Source of the DNA: Methylobacterium durans
GTDB lineage: Bacteria > Pseudomonadota > Alphaproteobacteria > Rhizobiales > Beijerinckiaceae
NCBI RefSeq assembly: GCF_003173715.1
Contig: NZ_CP029550.1
Location: forward strand, 62,001-126,000
Length of the DNA: 64,000 nt
Direction: 5' to 3'
Made by a program: the position numbers and the translations under genes. Under the pieces are notes generated by a model. It had not been told where the DNA came from and searched no databases. It saw only the letters and a program-made list of their open reading frames with translations. Positions 9,491-26,000 of this stretch are shown here, in pieces; positions within the stretch are counted from its first letter, which is position 1; each line of letters begins with the position of its first letter.

Positions 9491-10423
9491 ATGAGCGCCC
9501 GCTGCTCACTCGTCGTCAACGGCAAGTCCGTGCGTGTCTCCACCGGCGACACGCCGCTGGAGGCCGCGCTCGCCGAGGGGATGATCGCACCCGCCCAAGG
9601 GGTGCATGGGGCCGGCGCGCCCGGCCAGGCAGCCGCGCCGGCCGCTCGGCGCCTGCCCGGTCGCGGCCATCGGCCCGACATGGCGAAGCTGCCGCTGCCG
9701 CGACCGCAGCCCGCGATCGTCCTGCCGGAGACCCGGGCCGCCGCGCCGGTCAAGCGGACGGGTTCGATCACCGACGTGCGCGCCCTCTCGCCCCACGCGA
9801 TCGAGGTCGTCGTCACGGTAACCCGACGCCTTCCCCTCGAGCCCGGCCATCAGGTCGTCCTCGCCCTCGAGGGCCTGGAGCCGCTGACGCTCTGCCCGAC
9901 GCTGCGCGTGGACGGCTCCGCGGAGCTGAACGAACTCGTCTTCCACCTGCCGCAGGATCCCGCCGCGCCCGGCCTCGCGGCCTCCCTCGCTGTCGGAACC
10001 GCCGCCAAGGTTCGGGGCCCCGTCGGCCGCGCCCAGTACCGGCCCGGCGGCGGGCGCCTGATCCTCGTCTCGGACGGCACCGGCTTCGCGCCGGTCTGGT
10101 CGGTGGCGCGGGCTGCCCGCTACGTCGAACCGGCGCGGGACATGGCGGTCCTTGTCGGCGCCCGCGACCCGCTCGACCTCTACATGCGCCCCGCCCTCGA
10201 CTGGCTGCGCGCCACCGGCATCGGCCGGATCACCCTCGTGGCCGACCGAAGCCGCCAGCGCCCGCCCGACGTTCGGCCGGGCCCCCTCACCGCCCATGTG
10301 CCGCCGCTGCGAACCACCGACGTGGTGCACGTGGCGGGCTCGGCCTCGACCGTCGGCGCGGTCGAGGTGCTGGCCGCCGCCGCCGGCGCGCGCTGCTACC
10401 CGCTCCTCGTGCCGGAGACGTGA
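9491..10423 (+). CDS. ferredoxin-NAD(P)H reductase-like protein with degenerate ferredoxin part
   Basis: 310 residues. The first 32 (SLVVNGKSVRVSTGDTPLEA) look like the start of a plant-type 2Fe-2S ferredoxin domain, but the four cysteines expected after it are absent and an alanine/proline-rich stretch follows. Residues about 95-305 resemble the FAD/NAD(P)H module of oxygenase reductases. The nucleotide-binding loop is LVSDGTGFAPVWSVARAA and a late VHVAGSAS is present. The usual FAD motif R-x-Y-S/T is replaced by LTLCPT, so cofactor binding is doubtful. A good RBS (AGGAGACG) precedes ATG 9491. It could be a decayed reductase or a locally mis-sequenced one. Confidence 0.6.
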   Translation: MSARCSLVVNGKSVRVSTGDTPLEAALAEGMIAPAQGVHGAGAPGQAAAPAARRLPGRGHRPDMAKLPLPRPQPAIVLPETRAAAPVKRTGSITDVRALSPHAIEVVVTVTRRLPLEPGHQVVLALEGLEPLTLCPTLRVDGSAELNELVFHLPQDPAAPGLAASLAVGTAAKVRGPVGRAQYRPGGGRLILVSDGTGFAPVWSVARAARYVEPARDMAVLVGARDPLDLYMRPALDWLRATGIGRITLVADRSRQRPPDVRPGPLTAHVPPLRTTDVVHVAGSASTVGAVEVLAAAAGARCYPLLVPET

Positions 10424-10504
10424 CGCCGTCACGATCGATTGCGTGCGATTGACCCTACGGCCAAGCCGGGGCACCATTCGGACCCGGCGACGGGTAGGCT
10501 CCGC

Positions 10505-10846
10505 ATGCCGTTCGATCACTCGGAAGCCCGACGGACACGGTTGCTCGTAGCGGATCTGCGGGCGCTCGCCGAGACGCTTCGCGCGACCGTGCAGACGTCG
10601 CGCGAACTTGCCACGCGGGCCGAGGCGCGGAACGCGGCGGGCAGGCTGGCGCTGGAGAGCCTGCTCATCACGCAACCCGTCGAACCGGTCGAGGGCGTCA
10701 TCGACGGGCTGGCCTACGCCTGCGAGCACAGCGCCGCCTACGGTGACCCGGCCGTCGACACCCTGATCCGGACTGCCCTGTACCTGGTCGGCCGTAGGGT
10801 CGCCGCGATCGAGGGGGCCCCGTCCGAGGGGCTCACCCTTCACTGA
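10505..10846 (+). CDS. small hypothetical helical protein
   Basis: 113-residue protein of unknown function. It appears almost entirely helical, with LVADLRALAETLRATVQTSREL near the start suggesting an amphipathic helix, no signal peptide and no membrane segment. It has no cysteine pair or recognised catalytic motif. ATG at 10505 is the first sensible start. It runs convergent to glgP, with 78 bases between the stops. Confidence 0.55.
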   Translation: MPFDHSEARRTRLLVADLRALAETLRATVQTSRELATRAEARNAAGRLALESLLITQPVEPVEGVIDGLAYACEHSAAYGDPAVDTLIRTALYLVGRRVAAIEGAPSEGLTLH

Positions 10847-10924
10847 GCATACCGGCCGGCAACCTCGGGACGAGGCGACGCGCCTGACCGGCGAGGCGCA
10901 GATGCGCCGCGATGGGCCGCCGGC

Positions 10925-13446
<2,522 letters not shown>

Positions 13447-13746
13447 GGGAAACCCCCATTTGGCGGATGCTCTTCGAGCATCCAGTCCGGGCTTCGTCCG
13501 CTTCTTCCGGCGGTGTTCGGCCCGGGATGTGGAACCAGTCATCGTGAGTCCGCGCGGCATTTCTGTCGAGTGCCGGAGCGGCATCCGCCCGCGGCGGTAC
13601 GCGGCCTGCCCCGCGCCTGTGACCGCGCGGACACAGATCGCAGTCTGCCCGCAAAACCCGTCATCAATTTGGCGCGCCGGTCTTGAAGAGAAGCTGAATG
13701 AGGCAAACTCCGGCGGGCGCGCAGCGGCTTTGAGGAGAGACGACGC
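13447..13746. other. divergent intergenic region, glgP / GH13 gene
   Basis: 300 bases between the oppositely oriented glgP and alpha-glucosidase genes. A good ribosome binding site (GAGGAGAGAC) precedes the rightward ATG. Open frames crossing the region lack any family resemblance. No EcfG-type site or hairpin terminator was found. Confidence 0.45.
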
Positions 13747-15351
<1,605 letters not shown>

Positions 15352-15532
15352 TCCTGTTGCTGCAATGCGGCGTCAACGCCCCTTGCCCGCAGGGAAATGT
15401 TAACCTTATGCGTGGCCTGACTTGTGCATCGCAGCGGAACCAGCGCGGCACGGAACGTTCACGATGACGATTGCGGTTATGGGCACCAGTGCCCGTCACG
15501 AGCACATCGCTCGACGTGGTGGGGACGCGGTG

Positions 15533-17067
15533 ATGGCCTATGCCGGTTCGATGGACGCCCCAAGGCTCGGAGCGCCGGTTCCGCCAGTCCATCTTCGCAG
15601 CGCGATGCCGGAGCTTCGGACCTCGCTCCAGCCACGCATCCTCTACGCCACGCCCGAGATGGCAGATTTCGTGAAGACCGGCGGCCTCGGCGAAGTGGCG
15701 GGCGCGTTGCCGCGGGCGTTGCGCAGCCATTTCGATGTCCGCGTGCTCATTCCCGGCTACCGGCCGGTGGTCGATGCCTTCGCGGAGATCCCGGTCGTGG
15801 CCCGCCTTGAGGCCCAAGCCGGGGTACCGCCCTGCGACCTCGGCCTCGTCGAGACCGGCGACGGGATGCGCATCTACGTCCTGCTCGCCCCCGACCTCTA
15901 CGACCGCGACGGCACCCCCTACGGCAACGTGGCCGGCGACTTTCCCGACAACGATCTGCGCTTCGCCCGGCTCAGCCTCGCGGCGGCCGAGATCGCGCTC
16001 GGTGCTGACCCCGCCTGGGCGGCTGACCTCCTCCACCTGAACGACTGGCAGGCGGCGCTCGCCCCGGCCTATCTCGCGTGGCGCCACGTCCGGGTGCCGA
16101 GCGTCCTGACGATCCACAACCTCGCCTATCAAGGCCTGTTTCCGCGGGACAATCTCGCCCGCCTTGGCGTGCCGGAGCACGCCTTCCAGATTGACGGCGT
16201 CGAGTTCTACGGGCAGCTCTCCTTCCTCAAGGCCGGCCTCTACTACGCCTCGCACGTGACCACCGTGAGCGAGACCTATGCCCGCGAGATCATGACCCCG
16301 AATCCGGCTGCGGACTCGACGGGCTCCTGCGCACCCGCGCCGGCCAGGGCCGCCTCACCGGCATCCTCAACGGCATCGACGAGAGCTGGGACCCGCGCAC
16401 CGACCCGCACCTCGCCACCCGCTTCGAGGCCGACGACTGGAAGGGCAAGCGCGCCAACGCGGAATCCGTCCGGAGCCAGTTCGGGCTCGCCCTCTCGCGG
16501 GGCCCCCTCTTCGCCATCGTCTCGCGCCTCGTGCACCAGAAGGGCATCGACCTCTCGATCCAGGCCGCCGAGACCATCGTCGCCGAGGGCGGCCAACTCG
16601 TGGTGATCGGCCAGGGCGAGAGCCGCTTCGAGGAAGCCCTGCGCGGCCTCGCCCGCCGCCACCCTGACGCGGTCGGCGTCCATGTCGGCTTCGCGGAGAC
16701 AGATGCCCGCCGCATGTTCGCCGGCAGCGACTTCCTGCTGATGCCCTCGCGCTTCGAACCCTGCGGTCTGGCGCAGATGTACGCCCAGCGCTTCGGTTCC
16801 CTGCCGATCGTCCGGCGCACGGGCGGCCTCGCCGACACCGTCGAGGACGGGGTGACGGGATTCACCTTCGCCGACTCGTCGCCGAAGGGCTTCCTCGGCG
16901 CCGTCCGGCGTGCCCTCGACACGTTCGGCGAGAAGAAGCGCCTCAACGCCATGCGCCGCAACGCGATGGCGAAGACGTTCGGCTGGGACGAAGCGGCCGC
17001 GAGCTATACCTCGCTCTACACGCGGGCCTTTGGGAACAACGCGGCCGTGCGCTGGCGCGCGGCCTAG
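15533..17067 (+). CDS. glgA: glycogen synthase (frameshifted)
   Basis: GT5 glucosyltransferase that extends alpha-1,4-glucan from ADP-glucose. The ADP-glucose lysine motif is in DFVKTGGLGEVAGALPRAL, HLNDWQAALAPAY is conserved, and the C-terminal Rossmann half has AIVSRLVHQKGIDL and the substrate loop PSRFEPCGLAQMYA. The frame breaks at the CCCC at 16296-16299; restoring one C gives a continuous protein of about 490-510 residues. The start is uncertain. ATG 15533 has a weak GGGGAC upstream; ATG 15605 lies nearer the family's usual N-terminus; an in-frame ATG also occurs at 15464. It converges on glgB. Confidence 0.92.
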
Positions 17068-17307
17068 AGAGGGATCGGCCGCGCCTCGAACCGCTGGCGG
17101 GTCCGCGACCGGGACGCGACAATCGACACGGCTCTCGCGGCGGATCGCCGAGGCAGCGCCGCGCTGGGATCGATCGTCCGTCGATGGGGCGGGCCCTCAC
17201 CTCGACCTCGAACCTGTCGCGCCAACGCATGCATCTCAGCACCGAGGTAGCGCGATTTCTGAAGAGCGTCCGGGCGCCCTGTGACCGCCCGGCACGACCG
17301 GTCCGAC

Positions 17308-19611
<2,304 letters not shown>

Positions 19612-22600
19612 TCACATGCCTCTCTTGGCTTCGTCCAGAATGTTGAGAACCCCACGGGCCGGGATTTCGATCCAGTCCGGCCGGTTGTTCGCCTCGTAGT
19701 CGACCTCGTAGAGCGCCTTGGTGAGGACGCAGAGCCGCAGCAGCCGCGCGTGGGTCTCGGGGTCGGTCACGGCGGCACGGCTCGCGCGCACGGCGGTCTC
19801 GTAGCCCTCCAGGAAGGCTGCATCGATCATGCCGCGCCATGCGATCGAGGCGTTGCGGGCGCGCTCCTCCGAATCGGCGAAGCGGCTCGCGATCTCGCGG
19901 GTGACGGTCTCGGCGCCGTAGGCGAAGGAGCGCAGCATGCCGGCGACGTCCCGCAAGGGCGTCGACTTGGCGCGGCGCTCGTCCGCCGGACGCGAGGGCT
20001 CGCCCTCGAAATCCACGATCACGAGGTCTCCCTCGGAGGCGAGCACCTGACCGAGATGGTAGTCGCCGTGGATGCGGGTCTTCCAGGCACCCCTCGGCGC
20101 CTCGGCCGTCAGCCGCTCGATCAGCCCCTCGACCTCGCCGCGGCGCGCGGCGAGCGCCGCGCTCGCGGGACGGCCGGAATCGAGGCCGCGCTCGGCCATC
20201 GCAGAGAGCCCGCGGAAGGCGCGCTCGGCCTGATGGCGGGCGTCGCGGCCGAGAACGTCGAGATCCTCGCTCGTGAAGGGCTCCGCCGCGAACGCCACAT
20301 CGTCCGTCTCCATCGCGAAGGCATTGTGCATCTCGGCCGTGCGGCGACCGAGGAGGTCGGCCCAGCGCAGATGGGCGTTGAAGGCCTCGTCCGGCGTCGG
20401 CGCCTCGCTCTCGGGCGCGAGCACCACGGTGTCGAAGTCGCGGCGCAGGCCCTCCAGCATCAAGGTCCAGGCATCGCCCTGGTTGAGCACGTAGCGCTGC
20501 AGGAGCGCCAGCGCCGTACGGGTTCCGTCCGCCGCCACGTGCTCCAGGGTGCCGAGCAGCGCCGGGGTGTTGGCGAAATGCGCCTTCTCGGTTAGGAAGC
20601 GCCCGACCTCAATCTCCGGGTGGGTGCCGGGCTGGAGGCGGCGCAACAGCTTCAGCATCATCTTAGCGCCGATGGCGATCGAGGTGTTGCTCTGCTCCGC
20701 CGAGAGGCGGCGCACCTCCCCCTCCTCGAAAGGCAGCTCGCGGTCGAAGGCGGAGGTCGCCGCGAAGACGAGGCTCCCCGTCTCCGTCGCGATCTCGCGG
20801 CCGGCCCGCATGCTCTCGATGAGGCTGATCGCGAAGGCCGGCGAGGCGGCCGCGCCGTAGAGGAGGCCGAGGCGCGGGCCGCGGCGGACGCGCGCGACCG
20901 CGTGCGGCATCAGCGCCTCGTCCTCGCGACCCTCGTCGACGCCGACGGGCACGAAGTACTCGTGCCGCTCGCCGCTTGAGAGCTGCACGGCGACCCGCGG
21001 CAGCAGGAATCTGGCATCGCCCGCCCCGTCCTTGAGGGCCGCGGAATCCGTGACCTGCACGGCCTTGATGCGCGAGCCCTTGGCGCCGAACCAGCGGCGG
21101 CTCGCCAGGAAGGGTGGCACCACCGTGCGCTCGAAGGCGGTGCGCTCGCGCCCCGCCATCAGGGTCTCGATGCCGCCGGTGAGCACGAGGGTGAACAATT
21201 CCGGCGCCTCGGGCTGGGGCCCGACCGCGCCGGTATTCGCCGCGCTCAGGGTGAACCAGTAGAAGCCGTAGGACGGCAGGGTCAGCAGGTAGGGAAGCTC
21301 GCCGATGGGCGGGAACTCTGTGCCGCCGGTCAGCTCGATCGGCACGGCGCTGCGCAGCTCCGAGAGGTCGAGCTGCACGGCCTGGGGCGCGCGAGAGAGG
21401 TTGGCGACGCACAGCACGCGCTCGCCCTCGAACTCGCGGATCCAGGCCAGCACCTTGCGGTTCGAGGGATAGAGGAACTGCATGGTGCCGCGGCCGAGCG
21501 CGACGCTGTTGTTGCGGATCGCGATCATGCGCCGCGTCCAGTTCAGCAGGCTCGTCTGCGCCTGGGTCTGCGCCTCGACGTTGATCGCGTCGAACCCGTA
21601 GATCGGGTCCTGGATGGCGGGCAGGAACAGCTTCTGCGGGTTCGCCCGCGAGAAGCCGCCGTTGCGGTCCGGTCCCCACTGCATCGGCGTGCGCACACCG
21701 TCGCGGTCGCCGAGGTAGATGTTGTCGCCCATCCCGATCTCGTCGCCGTAATAGAGCACGGGCGTGCCCGGCATCGACAAGACGAGGGACTTCATCAGCT
21801 CGATCTTGCGCCGGTCGTTCTCGAGCAGCGGCGCGAGGCGGCGGCGGATGCCGAGATTGATGCGGGCGCGGCGCTCGGCGGCGTAGAACGACCAGAGATA
21901 GTCGCGCTCCTCGGCGGTGACCATCTCCAGCGTCAGCTCGTCGTGGTTGCGCAGGAAGATCGCCCACTGGCAGCCCTCCGGGATCTCCGGAGTCTGGCGC
22001 ATGATGTCGGTGATCGGGTGCCGGTCCTCGCGGGCGATGGCCATGTACATGCGCGGCATCAGCGGGAAGTGGAACGCCATGTGGCATTCGTCCCCGTCGC
22101 CGAAATACTGCGCCGTCTCCTCGGGCCACTGGTTGGCCTCGGCGAGCAGCATCCGGTCAGGGTAGCTCGCGTCCAGCGCCGCGCGGATCTTCTTGATGAC
22201 CGTGTGCGTCTCGGCGAGGTTCTCGCAATTCGTGCCGTCACGCTCGATCAGGTAGGGAATCGCGTCGAGGCGAAGCCCGTCGACGCCCATGTCGAGCCAG
22301 TAGCGCATCACCTCGATGACGGCCTCCAGCACCTTCGGGTTGTCGAAGTTGAGGTCCGGCTGGTGCGAGTAGAAGCGGTGCCAGAAATACTGTTTGGCGA
22401 CCGGGTCCCAGGTCCAGTTCGAGGCTTCCGTGTCGAGGAAGATGATGCGCGTGTCGGCGTAGGGCTCGTCGGTGTCCGACCAGACGTAGAAGTCGCGCTC
22501 CGGGCTCCCAGGAGGCGCCTCGCGGGCGCGCTGGAACCAGGGATGCTGGTCCGAGGTGTGGTTGATGACGAGCTCGGTGATGACGCGAAGGCCCCGCTCG

Positions 22601-22878
22601 TGGGCGGCCTCCACGAAGCGCCGGAACGCGTCCATGTCGCCGTAGGAGGCGTTGATGTCGCGGTAATCGGCGATGTCGTAGCCGTCGTCACGCAGGGGGG
22701 ACGGGTAGAACGGCATCAGCCAGATCGCGGTGACGCCGAGGTCGCGCACGTAGTCGAGCTTCTCGGTCAGCCCCTCGAAATCGCCGATTCCATCGTTGTT
22801 CGAGTCGAAGAACGACTTGACGTGGATCTGGTAGATGATGGCGTCACGGTACCACTGCGGATCGCTGCGATCGATCAT
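19612..22878 (-). CDS. treS: trehalose synthase / maltokinase fusion
   Basis: 1088-residue bifunctional protein. Residues 1-550 are a GH13_16 trehalose synthase that interconverts trehalose and maltose: nucleophile Asp in GLRLDAIPYLIE (about 204), Glu in LLAEANQWPEE (about 247), Asp in RNHDELTLEM (about 312). Residues about 580-1088 are a Pep2/Mak-type maltokinase that makes maltose-1-phosphate with ATP; the kinase catalytic loop is IHGDYHLGQ (about 938) followed by VIVDFEGEPSRP (about 958). The fusion is a recognised arrangement feeding the GlgE pathway, and glgE lies immediately upstream in the same operon. The ATG is 160 bases after the glgE stop. Confidence 0.96.
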   Translation of the reverse strand: MIDRSDPQWYRDAIIYQIHVKSFFDSNNDGIGDFEGLTEKLDYVRDLGVTAIWLMPFYPSPLRDDGYDIADYRDINASYGDMDAFRRFVEAAHERGLRVITELVINHTSDQHPWFQRAREAPPGSPERDFYVWSDTDEPYADTRIIFLDTEASNWTWDPVAKQYFWHRFYSHQPDLNFDNPKVLEAVIEVMRYWLDMGVDGLRLDAIPYLIERDGTNCENLAETHTVIKKIRAALDASYPDRMLLAEANQWPEETAQYFGDGDECHMAFHFPLMPRMYMAIAREDRHPITDIMRQTPEIPEGCQWAIFLRNHDELTLEMVTAEERDYLWSFYAAERRARINLGIRRRLAPLLENDRRKIELMKSLVLSMPGTPVLYYGDEIGMGDNIYLGDRDGVRTPMQWGPDRNGGFSRANPQKLFLPAIQDPIYGFDAINVEAQTQAQTSLLNWTRRMIAIRNNSVALGRGTMQFLYPSNRKVLAWIREFEGERVLCVANLSRAPQAVQLDLSELRSAVPIELTGGTEFPPIGELPYLLTLPSYGFYWFTLSAANTGAVGPQPEAPELFTLVLTGGIETLMAGRERTAFERTVVPPFLASRRWFGAKGSRIKAVQVTDSAALKDGAGDARFLLPRVAVQLSSGERHEYFVPVGVDEGREDEALMPHAVARVRRGPRLGLLYGAAASPAFAISLIESMRAGREIATETGSLVFAATSAFDRELPFEEGEVRRLSAEQSNTSIAIGAKMMLKLLRRLQPGTHPEIEVGRFLTEKAHFANTPALLGTLEHVAADGTRTALALLQRYVLNQGDAWTLMLEGLRRDFDTVVLAPESEAPTPDEAFNAHLRWADLLGRRTAEMHNAFAMETDDVAFAAEPFTSEDLDVLGRDARHQAERAFRGLSAMAERGLDSGRPASAALAARRGEVEGLIERLTAEAPRGAWKTRIHGDYHLGQVLASEGDLVIVDFEGEPSRPADERRAKSTPLRDVAGMLRSFAYGAETVTREIASRFADSEERARNASIAWRGMIDAAFLEGYETAVRASRAAVTDPETHARLLRLCVLTKALYEVDYEANNRPDWIEIPARGVLNILDEAKRGM

Positions 22879-23037
22879 CGCGTCGCTGCCTCATGAAACG
22901 ATACGGGGGCGTTCGCTGGCTGCCGCACGACGGGGTCGGTCGGTCCGTGAACGTTCGGTGGGGTGTTCGACCCCATCATCTTGGCGACAGCGCGACGGCG
23001 GGCGCCGCGCGGCCGCGATCTCGTTACACCGACGCTC

Positions 23038-26000
23038 TCATTCCGCAACCCGCCGCGGCAGGCTCAGGCGCCAGATGAGGCAGGAACGCTCGGCCGGATC
23101 GAGGGCGATCCGGTGGGACTTGCCGTAGAGCTCGAACGTGTAGCCCTGCAGCAGATCCTCCACCGCCACCGCCCCGTGGTCGCCCTGGCCGAACAGCCAG
23201 AGCGGCACCTCGTAGGTGCATTCCTGGCGGTTCTTCGGGTCGAGGTTGACCATCACGAAGATGCAATTGTCGCCCTCCGGCGACATCTTGGCGTAGGCGA
23301 TGATCTGATCGTTGAAGGCGCCGGTAAAGACGACGTTCCGGAAGTCCCACAGGGCGGGGTTGTCGCGGCGGATGCGGTTGAGCTTGACGATGTGCTCACG
23401 GATGTTGCCGGGCCGGTCGTAGTCCCAAGCCTTCAGCTCGTACTTCTCGGAGTTGAGATATTCCTCCTTGCCCGGATAGGGCGCAGCTTCGCACAGTTCG
23501 AAGCCGTTGTAGATGCCGTAGACCGACGAGAGGGTCGCTGCCAGCGTCGCCCGCACGATGAAGCCCGGCCGGCCGCTCGTCTGGAGATAATACGGGTTGA
23601 TGTCCGGCGTGTTGGCGAAGAAGTTCGGCCGGTAATACTCGCCCATCTCGCCCGCGAGCTCGAGGGCGTAGTCGATCAGCTCCTGCTTCGTGTTCCGCCA
23701 CGTGAAGTAGGTGTAGCTCTGCTGATAGCCGGCCTTGGCGAGCTTCTTCATCATCTTCGGCCGCGTGAAGGCCTCGGCCAGGAAGATCACATCGGGATAG
23801 CGCCCGTTCACCTCGCCGATCATCCACTCCCAGAACGGGATCGGCTTGGTGTGCGGGTTGTCGACGCGGAAGATGCGCACGCCGCGCTCGGCCCAGCCCA
23901 TCACGATGTCGCGAAGCTCGATCCAGAGGGAGGGCAGCGCGCCGCCGTAGAAGTGCACGTTCGAGATGTCCTCGTACTTCTTCGGCGGGTTCTCGGCGAA
24001 CTTGAGCGTCCCGTCCGGGCGCCACTCGAACCATTCCGGGTGGTCCTTGATCCAGGGATGGTCGGGCGAGCACTGAATCGCGAAATCGAGGGCGATCTCC
24101 ATGCCGTAGGCGTGGCTCGCCGCCACGAGCCTCTCGAAATCCGCGAAGGTGCCGAGATCGGGATGCACGGCCTCGTGGCCGCCCTCCTCCGAGCCCACCG
24201 CGTAGACGGAGCCGACATCGCCGTCGAGCGCCTTCAGGGTGTTGTTCTTGCCCTTGCGGTTGGTGCGCCCGACCGGGTGGATCGGGGTGAAATAGAGCAC
24301 GTCGAAGCCGAGTTCGCGGATCTCGGGCAGTCGCCTGATCACGTCGTCGAAGGTGCCGTGGCGGTTCGGATCGCCCGATTGCGAGCGGGGGAAGATCTCG
24401 TACCAAGCCGAGAACCGGGCCGCGAGCCGGTCCGCGATCACCGGCATCGTCACGGGGTAGCGCGAGGCGTTCACCCGCTCGGCATTGCGGCGGATGAGCT
24501 TCGTGGTCTCGGGTTCGAGGATCAGGCGGAGCTGGGCGGCCGAGCCGGTCTCCTCGGCGCCGAGCGCCGAGATCACGGCGCCGAGCCGCTCCCGGTCGCG
24601 GCCCGTGGCGAGGCTCGCGGCGGTCTCGACGATGGCGATGCCCTCGATCGTCTCAAGCGTCACGTCGATGCCGGCGTCGCGCTTCTTCAGCGTGTCGCGC
24701 ACCCAGGACGAGAACCCGTCCCGCCACGCCTCGATGGTGAACTCGTAGCGGCCGTTCTGCTCCAGCGGGAAATGGCCGCCCCAGCGATCGTTGTCGATGA
24801 AGACCATCGGATCCCGCCGCCATGCGCTCTCGCCGACGGGCCGCGACAGGATCGCCGCGTTGATGATCTCGTGCCCGTCCGAGAAGATGTCGGCCTCGAC
24901 CTGCAGGTTCTCGCCGACGATCCGCTTCACGGCCGAGCGGCCGCCGTCGATCTCGGGGCTCACCGCCTCGATCACGACGCGTCCCTCGCCCCGCGGGATG
25001 CCCCGGCTCGGCAACGCGGCGACGACGGCCCGGTCGGCGGCGAGGATGCGAAGCTCGCCGGGCGCGAGGTCGATGGCCGAGCCCGGATGGAAGGCGATCG
25101 GCTCGGCCTGCGGCGTGCGGTCGACGAAGGTGCCGAGCTGCCCGCCGGTGCGGGCGATGAGCGCACCGGCGTCGACCGGAACCGGCCGCCGTCCAGAATT
25201 ATACAGGACGATGATCGCATGGCGCGCCGAGGCCGGATGGCCCGTGTCGAAGCGGACGAGGGCCACGAAGCCGGCATCCGGCGCCGAGATCCGAGCCTGC
25301 GCGCCCTCGACGTTGGCGGCGGGCAGCTCCGCCCGCAGGGCGTTGATCGCGGCGATGCCGGCGGAGATGTCGAGCCCGGTCTCAGTCTCCCTGTCGCCCG
25401 GGTGGCTATCGACCACGTGCAGCGCCCGCCGGTAGCCCCACTCGTAGCCGATCGGCATCAGCACGCCGGCGGAGAAGAAGGCCGCCAGGGCGTAGCGGTT
25501 GAGGAGCTCCCGCGCGACGGCGTCCGGCTCGCCCGGCAGGTCGGCGGCGAGCCGGGCCATGTCGTGGTTCTCGGGGAAGGCGATCGAGGGCGCGATGGTG
25601 CGCAGCCGCTCGTACTGCTCCAGTGCCCAGGATGCCTTGAGATCCCACCACGCGAAGGAATTGAACAGGTAGTCGAAGCCGGCGCCCGCGGTTGCCCGTG
25701 CCTCCTCGAAGGTGCAGCCGAGGGTCTCGGCCGCGAACAGGCAGGCGCGGTCGCGCGCCTTCGCCCCGCCGATCAGCCCGCGCCAGACGTCGGGCGGCAC
25801 CTTGTAGGCGGCATCGCACCGGAAACCCGCGACGCCGAGACCCTGCAGGCGGGCGACGTAGCCGTCCCAGATCGCCGTCAGCTCACCCCGCGCGTGCTCG
25901 GAATGGTAGTCGAGCTCCGCGAGATCCCCCCAGACCGTCCGCTTCGTCGGGTCGTCGGGGTCGACTGCATAGGGGCTCGCGATCCCACCGGTCTCGTCCT

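Noticed and set aside
15436..15459. EcfG-like GGAAC...GTT upstream of glgA
   Set aside because: The spacing is 16 bases to GTT, one short of the 17 seen in the two accepted sites, so it was not called.
17270..17292. Stem ccgggcg/cgcccgg between convergent glgA and glgB
   Set aside because: Only seven pairs, an eight- to nine-base loop and no T-run; chance hairpins of this kind are common at this GC content.
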